A stretch of 30,301 nucleotides of DNA from assembly GCA_900768525.1 (NCBI GenBank), contig CAAGDF010000086.1, positions 1 to 30,301 of the forward strand, written 5' to 3'. This document shows positions 23,362 through 29,907 of the stretch, in pieces. Both the position numbers and the translations under genes were made by a program. A model generated the notes under the pieces. That model was given only the letters and a program-made list of their open reading frames with translations, searched no databases and was not told the DNA's origin. Within the stretch, counting starts at the first letter, position 1. Each line of letters opens with the position of its first letter. The DNA comes from Clostridia bacterium. GTDB lineage: Bacteria; Bacillota; Clostridia; Christensenellales; Borkfalkiaceae.

Positions 23362-23480
23362 ATTCAAAACTCTCACGACTTATTATATTATCGCGCATTT
23401 TGCATTATACGGCTTTCTTCTTTCGCTTCTTTGCTTTTCAGATAAAAAAAAGTTTTTAGGGTTACCGAACAAAAAGGGAT

Positions 23481-23510
23481 AATAAAAACCGCCCGAAAAC
23501 GAGCGGTTTT
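23481..23510 (-). terminator. Terminator of the LRR lipoprotein gene
   Basis: On the minus strand AAAACCGC (23503-23510) pairs with GCGGTTTT (23485-23492), extended by CG/CG inside, and runs into a T-rich tail. Confidence 0.78.
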
Positions 23511-23605
23511 ATCTGTGTATTTAATTATTCTTTATACGCGCACTTTAAAACGTGCGGCGCAAATCAAATTATATAAACAACGTACAGCGGCGAGTTACCG
23601 CAAAA

Positions 23606-24313
23606 TTATCCGCGCGGAACCAAAGTACCGTTTTCGGCATAGAAATACGGATTGCTCTTTGCAACGATCATAACCATATTATCCGCGCACTGAACGAAAG
23701 CACTTTCGCCGACGGTTTTAAGTTTAACGGCTATCTCTACCTTTTCGAGCGAAGAACAAAACGCGAATGCGTATTTGCCGATTTCTTCGACGGGGCGGGG
23801 AATTTCAATCGTCTTAATACCGCAGAAACTGAATGCGAAATCGCCGATTTTTACCAAAGTTTTGGGCATATCGAGTTCGGTGAGCGCGGCGCAGTTGGCA
23901 AAAGCCGAATTACCGATCGCTTCGCAACCGCTCTTACCCGAATAGAAAAAGACTTTTTCAAGCGCGGTGCAATCGGCAAAAGCACTTTCGCCCACGGTTT
24001 TTACCGACGAAGGAATACAAACGCTCTTTAAAGCAGTGCCGTTGAACGCGTTATCGTCAATCGCCGTAACGGGTTTGCCCTGATATTCCGCGGGAATATT
24101 GAGCGTTTCGGGCAATTCGCTGCCGCTTTTCTTTACAGAATAACCGACAACACCCTCCGATCCGTCCTCAAGTTCGCCGTTAATTTCGGTAAAAGAGAAA
24201 TACTTTTCATCCGACGGAACGTAGTCCTTCAACTCCATACTCGCGCAACCGACCAGCGAACCGATCAGCACGGACAGGAGAACAAACACTATTGTTCTTT
24301 TAAAAATTTTCAT
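23606..24313 (-). CDS. BspA-type leucine-rich-repeat lipoprotein
   Basis: A 235-residue secreted lipoprotein: a short Lys/Arg start, hydrophobic segment and lipobox LVGC with Cys23 as lipid anchor. About 55 unassigned residues follow, then LRR_5 (BspA-like) repeats (about 80-215). These show the usual IGNSAFANC, IGDFAFSFC and IGKYAFAFC words every 22-24 residues. Such proteins sit on the cell surface and often bind host or neighbour cells. The start is ATG 24313 with GGAG six bases before; an ATG four codons upstream is possible. The gene has a perfect promoter, a palindrome on the start site and an array of six GTAC palindromes upstream, unusually heavy regulation for so small a gene. Confidence 0.88.
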   Translation of the reverse strand: MKIFKRTIVFVLLSVLIGSLVGCASMELKDYVPSDEKYFSFTEINGELEDGSEGVVGYSVKKSGSELPETLNIPAEYQGKPVTAIDDNAFNGTALKSVCIPSSVKTVGESAFADCTALEKVFFYSGKSGCEAIGNSAFANCAALTELDMPKTLVKIGDFAFSFCGIKTIEIPRPVEEIGKYAFAFCSSLEKVEIAVKLKTVGESAFVQCADNMVMIVAKSNPYFYAENGTLVPRG

Positions 24314-24385
24314 ATCTTTCTCCATAAAATTCCGATATAACCTATCGAAACATAAGCAAATCGGGCAAACGCCCGCGTAACTATT

Positions 24386-24405
24386 ATACTAAACTACTTT
24401 AGTAT
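24386..24405. promoter_or_regulatory. Palindromic operator ATACTAAA-N4-TTTAGTAT on the LRR transcription start
   Basis: Perfect 8-bp arms (24386-24393 and 24398-24405) overlap the downstream edge of the -10 box and the predicted +1. A protein bound here would block the promoter, so repression is the likely effect. The binding protein is unknown. Confidence 0.6.
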
Positions 24406-24432
24406 TATATCTCCACGCGCACATATTGTCAA
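24404..24432 (-). promoter_or_regulatory. Consensus promoter of the LRR lipoprotein gene
   Basis: TTGACA (24427-24432), 17-bp spacer and TATAAT (24404-24409), both perfect. The leader is about 85 nt. Confidence 0.88.
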
Positions 24433-24543
24433 TGTTTTTGCCGAAAAATACCAAAATCCACAAATTTTTCACCGAAAAGCGGTATTTTGCGGGTTTTCTA
24501 CGGATTCGACATATAATCTTCATTCGGTAAACAAGCAAACAAT

Positions 24544-24746
24544 GTACCACATTCGGTACATGCTTGTTCAAGGCATCGATTTAATGTACTATATTCGGTA
24601 CACGCGACCAAGGTTACCGATTAAACGTACCACATTCGGTACAACAAACTAAAAATTTACAACTGTATGTACCAAATATGGTACACTACTCCAATAGCAA
24701 GCGGCGCAATGTACTAAATACGGTACACGTGTTCTAAATTCGGTAC
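24544..24746. promoter_or_regulatory. Phased array of six GTACY-N6-GGTAC palindromes
   Basis: Sixteen-bp imperfect palindromes start at 24544, 24586, 24627, 24669, 24711 and 24731. Examples are GTACCACATTCGGTAC, GTACTATATTCGGTAC and GTACCAAATATGGTAC; the last copy has a GTTCT left half. Start-to-start distances are 42, 41, 42, 42 and 20 bp, about four and two helical turns. Spacers are unrelated. A weaker half-site (CATTCGGTAA) lies at 24521-24530. The right half (CGGTAC) is better kept than the left. The array lies between the tsaD stop and the LRR promoter. Most likely a multi-site operator. Confidence 0.75.
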
Positions 24747-24789
24747 ATTGTAAAACTATATCGATTATTCTACACCGAACAAATGAGGG

Positions 24790-25839
24790 TTAAGCAAGAT
24801 CCACGCGCGCTTTTGCGTTAAGCGTCATATCGGCAAAGTCGCCCGCCCTGTAACGAAGATACCCTTCGGCGGCAATCATCGCGGCGTTGTCCGTGCACAT
24901 TTTTTTTGGCGGAAGTACGGCTATAAGTCCGTTATCGGCACATTCGCGGGATAGAGTGTCGCTCAAATATCCGTTCGCGACCACGCCGCCGCCCGCGGTT
25001 ATAACCTTTAACCCGCGCTCCTTTGCCGCCTTGATTGCCTTTTTCACAAGCACGTCCACCGCGGCATGCTGAAACGAACAAGCTACGTCGGCTTTACTGT
25101 ATTCCGCGCCCGACTGCTCGTGATTATGCACGTAATTTATGACTGCGGTTTTAAGCCCGCTGTACGAAAAATCGTAACAATCCTTGCCTTTAAGCATTGC
25201 GGGCAGTTCAACGACGGTTTTACCCTCGCGCGCAAGCCGTTCTATGTTCGGACCGCCGGGGTATTCAAGCCCCAAAACGCGCGCAACTTTATCGAAAGCC
25301 TCGCCCGCGGCATCGTCAAGCGTTTCGCCTATCACCTCGTACTCGCCAAACTGTTTTACCTCTATAATAGCGGTATGTCCGCCGCTTGCGAGCAAACTGA
25401 TAAACGGCGGTTTCAAACTCGGATCGGCAAGATAAATAGCCGCAAGATGTCCCCTGATATGACTGACGGGCACAAGCGGCACGCCGAGCGCGAACGCCAA
25501 CGCTTTGGCATAAGACACCCCCACGAGCAATGCGCCGAGCAAACCCGCGCCGTAGGTTACGGCAACAGCATCGATATCGGCAAGCGTTTTGCCCGAGTTT
25601 TTAAGCGCACGCTCGACCACTATAGATATAGCCGTAGTATGCGCGCGGGAGGCAATCTCCGGCACGACTCCGCCGAAGCGAATATGTTCGGTCATCGAAC
25701 TTTCTATCTCGGACGAAAGCAAATTCGTCCGTCCTTCCAAAATTGCGCAAGCCGTTTCGTCGCAGGACGATTCGATTGCGAGAATTATCGGATTTTCTTT
25801 GATTTTATGGGTTTTCACCCTTTCGGAATATGTTTCCAT
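24790..25839 (-). CDS. tsaD: tRNA N6-adenosine threonylcarbamoyltransferase TsaD
   Basis: A 349-residue protein of the Kae1/TsaD family, the catalytic subunit that transfers threonylcarbamoyl to A37 of tRNAs reading ANN codons, working with TsaB and TsaE. Visible are the N-terminal ESSCDETA, metal-binding HIRGH (His127, His131), SGGHT (152-156), and CTDNAAMIA near the end with the third metal ligand. The Arg within HIRGH is a little unusual; the two His are kept. It starts one base after the prfB stop (TAATATG), so the two genes are translated together. TsaB and TsaE are not in the window. Confidence 0.96.
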   Translation of the reverse strand: METYSERVKTHKIKENPIILAIESSCDETACAILEGRTNLLSSEIESSMTEHIRFGGVVPEIASRAHTTAISIVVERALKNSGKTLADIDAVAVTYGAGLLGALLVGVSYAKALAFALGVPLVPVSHIRGHLAAIYLADPSLKPPFISLLASGGHTAIIEVKQFGEYEVIGETLDDAAGEAFDKVARVLGLEYPGGPNIERLAREGKTVVELPAMLKGKDCYDFSYSGLKTAVINYVHNHEQSGAEYSKADVACSFQHAAVDVLVKKAIKAAKERGLKVITAGGGVVANGYLSDTLSRECADNGLIAVLPPKKMCTDNAAMIAAEGYLRYRAGDFADMTLNAKARVDLA

Positions 25840-25840
25840 A

Positions 25841-26939
25841 TTAAGATTTTTTGAGGTAATCTATGATAAACGGATCGAGCTCGCCGTTCATAACCGCGTC
25901 GATATTGCCCGTTTCGCAACCCGTGCGGTGGTCTTTTACCATAGTGTACGGGCAGAAAACGTACGAACGGATCTGACTGCCCCACTCGATTTTTTTCATT
26001 TCGCCCTTGATGGACGCAGCCTCTTCCATACGCTCGCTTTCTCGCTTTTCGATGAGCTTACTCATAAGCATCTTCATAGCCTGCTCGCGGTTTTGCACCT
26101 GGCTGCGCTCGTTCTGACAAGCGACGATGATACCCGTCGGCAAGTGCGTGATTCTGATTGCCGATTCGGTCTTGTTAACGTGCTGCCCGCCCGCGCCGCT
26201 CGAACGATAGGTATCGACTTTGAGTTCTTCGGGACGAATGACGATTTCTTCGGTGTCGTCGATTTCGGGCATAACCTCTACCGACGAAAAGGACGTATGT
26301 CTGCGCGAGTTAGCGTCGAACGGCGAAATACGCACAAGACGATGCACGCCTTTTTCCGCTTTCAGATAGCCGTAGGCATTATCGCCCTCCACCTTGAAAG
26401 TCACGCTCTTAATGCCCGCCTCGTCGCCGTCAACGCGGTCAAGTTCGGTGAGTTTATAGCCGTGCTTTTCGGAATAGCAAATGTACATACGGTACAGCAT
26501 TTCCGTCCAGTCGCAAGCCTCCGTGCCGCCCGCGCCCGAGTGCAAAGTCATAATGGCGTTGAGCGCGTCGTACTTACCCTTAAGCAAGGTTTGCAACCTT
26601 AAATCTTCGATATCCTTTTCGGCTTTTTCAAGGTTTTCTTCTATCTCCGCGGCGTAACTTTCGTCGCCCTCTTCAGCAACAAGCTCCAACAGCGTTTCAA
26701 CGTCGTCCACCGCCTGCGTGGTCTTATCGAAAACCGCAAGACGGTTTTTGATATGCGTAAGTTTACGCGATATCTGCGTTGAACGTTCAAGATCTCCCCA
26801 AACCTCGGGCAGCTCGAGCTGCGCCTCCAGATTCTTTTGTTCAGCCCTTAAATTATCGACGTCAAAGAGAGTACCCTGCCTCTTTCAGGGTGTCTCGGAG
26901 TTGACGAATCTTCTGCGTGTATAAATCGATTCTAAGCAT
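25841..26939 (-). CDS. prfB: Peptide chain release factor 2 with programmed +1 frameshift
   Basis: Release factor RF2, which ends translation at UGA and UAA. Translation begins at ATG 26939 (AGGAG upstream), reads 25 codons to CTT at 26867-26865, meets an in-frame TGA (26864-26862) and must slip +1 to GAC, continuing 340 codons. The 365-residue product has the same length as E. coli RF2, with SPF at 205-207 and GGQ at 250-252, the same positions as there. The slip site CTT-TGA-C is the classic autoregulatory one: low RF2 favours slippage. The internal SD-like GCAGGG ends six bases before the CTT, where E. coli has three. tsaD follows one base after the stop. This is not a pseudogene. Confidence 0.95.
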
Positions 26940-26957
26940 ACGTTTTCTCCTAACTAT

Positions 26958-26994
26958 TTTATTAAAAGTGGCGGTATAAGTCGATTATCGCACA
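26958..26994. repeat. Conserved-core motif (copy 9) in the prfB leader
   Basis: ATTAAAAGTGGCGGTATAAG then TCGATTATCGCACATTT. AAAGTG can pair with CAC-A-TTT through a bulge, so a hairpin is possible just upstream of the prfB ribosome site. This is the only copy located in a 5' leader. Confidence 0.6.
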
Positions 26995-27048
26995 TTTCAC
27001 CGGCAACCGACGCCGCATTGAGCTTTGGTATTCTTGTGCATTGTTTCC

Positions 27049-27074
27049 TTGCCGAAAAACAAACCTCTCGGCAA
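27049..27074. repeat. TTGCCGA/TCGGCAA hairpin in the prfB leader
   Basis: Seven-bp arms at 27049-27055 and 27068-27074. There is no T run, so it is not a terminator. It could be a leader structure. Confidence 0.4.
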
Positions 27075-27117
27075 AAGAAAAGGCTACGCGCAGTAAATAC
27101 CTTATTTATTCCGTAAT

Positions 27118-27146
27118 ATGATAACATTTTTGCACCCTTTTGTCAA
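27118..27146 (-). promoter_or_regulatory. Promoter of prfB-tsaD
   Basis: TTGACA (27141-27146), 17-bp spacer and TATCAT (27118-27123). The leader of about 170 nt contains the hairpin at 27049 and a conserved-core motif. Confidence 0.78.
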
Positions 27147-27200
27147 ACCGATTTTATGCATTCGGACATAATAGGATTTATTGCAATACACATACTTTAC

Positions 27201-27276
27201 ACCGTCATGTTGAGCGGAGCTTTAGCGCAGTCGAAACGTCCAGGCGCAACGCACCGCGCAAGGCTTCTCCCTTCGG
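27201..27276 (+). repeat. Dispersed GTCATGTTGAGCGGA repeat (copy 2)
   Basis: Matches 4586-4660 over about 75 bp, in the same orientation and again followed within 150 bp by other repeats. Confidence 0.7.
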
Positions 27277-27309
27277 AGCAATTCCCCCGCAAGACGTGGG
27301 AATTGCTCC
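27275..27309. repeat. Perfect 12-bp hairpin GGAGCAATTCCC/GGGAATTGCTCC
   Basis: Arms 27275-27286 and 27298-27309 around an 11-nt loop, without a T run. It lies between the TTGAGCGGA repeat and the type II structured repeat and may be part of a composite element. Confidence 0.6.
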
Positions 27310-27330
27310 GAGGGACGAAGACGGGCAAAA

Positions 27331-27459
27331 TTTTTGCGGCATAGATACAAGCATTGCAAGGCTCGCCGAGTTGGACGGGTACGATAGACCTTGACGGTCA
27401 TCGTAGTCGTACAGCGACGGCAGTTAACGCAGCAATGCGCCGTAGATATGCCGCAAAAA
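27331..27459 (+). repeat. Structured intergenic repeat, type II, complete
   Basis: TTTTTGCGGCATA pairs perfectly with TATGCCGCAAAAA, GCATTGC with GCAATGC, and TACGAT with ATCGTA around GACC-TTGAC-GGTC. Every stem differs in sequence from type I yet still pairs. Confidence 0.82.
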
Positions 27460-27464
27460 GGATG

Positions 27465-27540
27465 AGATAGACCTAAAGAGGTCATTCAGGTCTGCAAACG
27501 CCAACAGAAACAAAGTCAGGCGCAGCAGATAAGCCATAAA
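27465..27540 (+). repeat. Structured intergenic repeat, type I, 3' half only
   Basis: Contains ATAGACC, GGTCATTCAGGTCTGCAAA, CGCCAACAGAAACAAAGTC and a decayed closing arm (TAAGCCATAAAA). The 5' half is missing next to the type II copy, as if cut by insertion or recombination. Confidence 0.65.
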
Positions 27541-27558
27541 AAAGACCTGTAAACGAAC

Positions 27559-27588
27559 AAAAAGTCCGCCTATAGGTCGTTTTTCGCT
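27559..27588. repeat. Conserved-core motif (copy 10, diverged) after cysK
   Basis: AAAAAGTCCGCCTATAGGTC then GTTTTTCG, starting about 20 bases beyond the cysK stop. The A and T runs could give a weak terminator for cysK. Confidence 0.5.
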
Positions 27589-27604
27589 ATATTCGATTAT
27601 TTTA

Positions 27605-28537
27605 TCAGTCGGCAAATAACGGAGTGGAAAGATATCTGTCGCCCGTGTCTGGGAGCAGAACGACAATGGTTTTACCCTCGTTTTCTTCGCGACGGGCAAG
27701 TTCTATGGCTGCAAAAGTTGCCGCGCCGGAAGATATACCTACAAGCAAGCCCTCGTTTTTACCGATTGCTTTGCCCGTGGCAAAAGCGTCCTCGTCGGAA
27801 ACGGTGATGATTTCGTCGTAAACAGAGGTGTTAAGCACTTCGGGAACAAAGCCTGCGCCTATGCCCTGAATCTTGTGCGCGCCCGCCACGCCCGTGGAAA
27901 GAACAGCGGAGGTTGCGGGTTCTACGGCAACGATTTTTACGTTGGGATTTTGAGATTTAAGATACTCGCCTACGCCTGTAAGCGTTCCGCCCGTGCCGAC
28001 GCCCGCAACGAAAATATCGACTTTACCGTCGGTATCTTCCCATATTTCGGGGCCTGTATGCTCGCGATGCGCGGCGGGGTTGGCGGGATTGACGAACTGA
28101 CCGGGAATAAAGCTGCCGGGAATTTCGGCGGCGAGTTCGTTCGCTTTGGCGATTGCGCCTTTCATACCCTTAGCACCCTCGGTCAACACGATTTCCGCAC
28201 CGTAAGCCTTTATAATCTGACGGCGCTCGACCGACATTGTTTCGGGCATTGTAATAATAATACGATATCCTCTTGCGGCGGCAACCGAAGCAAGTCCGAT
28301 ACCCGTATTGCCCGAGGTCGGTTCGATAATGACCGAATCGGGTTTAAGTTTGCCCGACGCTTCGGCTTCGTCTATCATTGCCTTTGCAATTCTGTCTTTA
28401 ACGGAACCTGCGGGGTTGAAATATTCGAGTTTTGCAAGAATTTTTGCTTTAAGATTGTATTTTTTTTCGATATGAGTAAGCTCTAAAAGCGGGGTTTTAC
28501 CTATAAGCTGATCTGCAGACGTATAAATTTTTGACAT
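27605..28537 (-). CDS. cysK: Cysteine synthase (O-acetylserine sulfhydrylase)
   Basis: A 310-residue PLP enzyme that makes L-cysteine from O-acetylserine and sulfide in the cytosol. The PLP lysine is Lys47 in NPAGSVKDR. The substrate loop TSGNTG is at 74-79, the phosphate-binding GTGGT at 181-185, and the C-terminal LPDTGDRYLSTPLF is typical of CysK. AAGGAGAG precedes the ATG. No serine acetyltransferase gene is nearby. It is preceded by a ~350-nt leader with two small cysteine-containing ORFs and a terminator/antiterminator pair, so expression probably rises when charged tRNA-Cys is short. Identification is certain; the control model is inference. Confidence 0.97.
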   Translation of the reverse strand: MSKIYTSADQLIGKTPLLELTHIEKKYNLKAKILAKLEYFNPAGSVKDRIAKAMIDEAEASGKLKPDSVIIEPTSGNTGIGLASVAAARGYRIIITMPETMSVERRQIIKAYGAEIVLTEGAKGMKGAIAKANELAAEIPGSFIPGQFVNPANPAAHREHTGPEIWEDTDGKVDIFVAGVGTGGTLTGVGEYLKSQNPNVKIVAVEPATSAVLSTGVAGAHKIQGIGAGFVPEVLNTSVYDEIITVSDEDAFATGKAIGKNEGLLVGISSGAATFAAIELARREENEGKTIVVLLPDTGDRYLSTPLFAD

Positions 28538-28567
28538 AATATTCTCTCCTTAATTTTATTATCTTTA

Positions 28568-28663
28568 TTATTTGTAAATCGCAAAACCGACGCGGCAACA
28601 TCGACCATGCAAAATATACGGTAAAATTGTTTTGATTGGCTTTTTATTAAAGCAGTCTTTCAT
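28568..28663 (-). CDS. Small ORF with Cys-Cys pair in the cysK leader (uORF2)
   Basis: Thirty-one codons with a very strong ribosome site (GGAGGTT, four bases before ATG), ending 30 bp before cysK. The peptide starts MKDCFNKKPIK and ends LHGRCCRVGFAIYK, with Cys at 4, 22 and 23. It begins just after the attenuator's T run, so it is transcribed only when the terminator is passed. Cys-bearing leader peptides before sulfur genes are known in Actinobacteria. Whether this one regulates cysK translation, or is a functional peptide, cannot be told from sequence. Confidence 0.65.
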   Translation of the reverse strand: MKDCFNKKPIKTILPYILHGRCCRVGFAIYK

Positions 28664-28676
28664 AACAAACCTCCAT

Positions 28677-28715
28677 AAAAAAATAACCGAGCGACATATA
28701 TTATGCCCCCGGTTA
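28677..28715 (-). terminator. Attenuator terminator in the cysK leader
   Basis: On the minus strand TAACCG (28710-28715) pairs with CGGTTA (28684-28689), and inside GGCATA pairs with TATGTC (one G-U) around ATA. Seven T follow (28677-28683). It stands between the Cys-rich uORF1 and cysK. Its 5' arm, CCGGGGG (28706-28712), can instead pair with CCCTCGG (28755-28761). Confidence 0.75.
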
Positions 28716-28737
28716 AAAATCTAATTTTATGATTTAA

Positions 28738-28851
28738 TCAGAATAAACCACACGCCGAGGGAATTATTTTGCAGTTTTGGCAACACGAAAAACTGTGCAT
28801 ACAAAAATTTTGCATGCACGACGTATTCAAACCGAACACAAATGTCGCCAT
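28738..28851 (-). CDS. Cysteine-rich leader peptide of cysK (uORF1)
   Basis: Thirty-seven codons starting MATFVFGLNTSC, with Cys at 12, 17, 23, 24, 27 and 34, six in 37, far above normal. AAAGGGAAG precedes the ATG by nine bases. The predicted transcription start is only about 36 nt upstream, so it is the first frame in the message. Its Cys codons lie over two hairpins (28795-28819 and 28772-28795). Codons 31-33 contain CCCTCGG, which can pair with the 5' arm of the terminator downstream. Stalling at Cys 23-27 would leave this segment free and prevent termination. Built like classic amino-acid attenuation leaders; not proven. Confidence 0.72.
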   Translation of the reverse strand: MATFVFGLNTSCMQNFCMHSFSCCQNCKIIPSACGLF

Positions 28852-28893
28852 AAGTCGCTTCCCTTTTAAAGTTTGTCTTTTTTGATTACCTGC

Positions 28894-28922
28894 ATTATAG
28901 CACCCGCTAACGGCTATGTCAA
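28894..28922 (-). promoter_or_regulatory. Consensus promoter of the cysK leader
   Basis: TTGACA (28917-28922), 17-bp spacer and TATAAT (28894-28899) with TGC before it. All elements are perfect, as expected if control is by attenuation rather than at initiation. Confidence 0.9.
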
Positions 28923-29078
28923 AAAAATTGATATAAAATTTCATTTTTTGATGTTTATCGGCTTTTTAAAGCAAGGCAACTTGACTGATTGTTTGAATAT
29001 GCGCCTTACGGATAGATCCTTCGCAGATCGGACATTATCAATAGAAACGATACTATGCGCAATATATAAATGCCGAAA

Positions 29079-29786
29079 TTAATTAAACAATATATCTAAA
29101 CACATCATTATAATAAAACCTGCGAAGAAACCAATGCGACCGCCGCGTTTTATGCAGCTTTCGGGAATGAGTTCGCGTATGCAAACATAGTCCATAGCAC
29201 CTGCGGAAAACGCGAGCATAAACGGCTGAACAAAAACGGTAAATTCAGCCAAAAGTAAGCCTATAGCACCGAAAACAGGCTCTACCGCCCCGCTTAACAT
29301 ACCGAAAAGAAAGGCTTTTTTGCGCCCGTTTTTTTCTACAAACGGGAGAGAGGTTGCCAAGCCTTCGGGAAAATTTTGCAAGCCTATCGCAAGAGCGACG
29401 CCGACCGCGCCCGCCACCGATACACCGGGAGTTCCGAACGCCACGCCGACCGACATGCCCTCGGGAATATTGTGGAGCGTAACCGCGCGGAACACGCGGT
29501 TCGCGCCGTGGGTTTTTCTGTTAAAAAGATCGGGCAAAGCGATAAACGCCACGCCGCAAAGCACGCCGACGGAAACTATAACCCAAGGCGGCTGCCCCGC
29601 CGATCTTGCGCCGTCCACTGCGGGCAAAAGCAACGACCAGAACGCCGCGGCAAGCATTACCCCGGCGGCAAAACCGTTTAAAACCTCATACCGCTTGCAT
29701 TTTTCGGTGAAAAAAACGCAGGCAGCACCGAGAGTTGTCATTATAAAGATAAAACTCAGCGCGCCCGCGGCTATTATTTCATTCAT
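29079..29786 (-). CDS. ZIP-family metal transporter
   Basis: A 235-residue membrane protein of the ZIP/GufA type, which brings divalent metals such as zinc into the cytosol. About eight hydrophobic segments are present. The two metal-site helices show TLHNIPEGMSVGVAFG and GLQNFPEGLATSLPF; in the second the first His of the usual HNxPEG is Gln. The cytoplasmic loop lacks a His-rich stretch. I start at ATG 29786 because the protein then begins at the first membrane helix; the frame extends to 29852 without a good ribosome site, so the start is uncertain. It stands alone between cysK and the DUF308-like gene. Confidence 0.88.
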   Translation of the reverse strand: MNEIIAAGALSFIFIMTTLGAACVFFTEKCKRYEVLNGFAAGVMLAAAFWSLLLPAVDGARSAGQPPWVIVSVGVLCGVAFIALPDLFNRKTHGANRVFRAVTLHNIPEGMSVGVAFGTPGVSVAGAVGVALAIGLQNFPEGLATSLPFVEKNGRKKAFLFGMLSGAVEPVFGAIGLLLAEFTVFVQPFMLAFSAGAMDYVCIRELIPESCIKRGGRIGFFAGFIIMMCLDILFN

Positions 29787-29907
29787 TTTTCTTTTGCGTC
29801 CTATAATCATTATATTACGCAAACGCAAAAACCGTACACATGCCGACCGCACAGTCCGATCGTAAAATCAACCGGACGCCGCACGGCAAAACAGTTTAAA
29901 ACAGACC

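Noticed and set aside
24389..24571. 60-codon minus-strand frame upstream of the LRR gene
   Set aside because: It runs through the promoter and the palindrome array and has no ribosome site.
24544..24746. CRISPR array (16-bp repeats with ~26-bp unique spacers)
   Set aside because: The repeats are short, variable and palindromic, the last interval is only 20 bp, and no cas gene is present. An operator array fits better.
25589..26602. 337-codon open frame on the plus strand
   Set aside because: Spans the antisense of tsaD and prfB, both certain genes.
25841..26939. prfB as a frameshifted pseudogene
   Set aside because: The break is at CTT-TGA-C, the programmed RF2 site, and the joined product has the exact family length and motif positions.
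28677..28890. T-box or S-box riboswitch before cysK
   Set aside because: I see no T-box antiterminator word, specifier stem or SAM-riboswitch pattern. The Cys-rich ORF with terminator/antiterminator explains the leader.
28945..29078. Relic of a structured repeat (GATAGATCCTTCGCA, ATCAATAGAAACGATA)
   Set aside because: Only short words match other gaps (for example ATCAATAGAAAC near 4322). No foldable copy remains, so it is not listed as a repeat.
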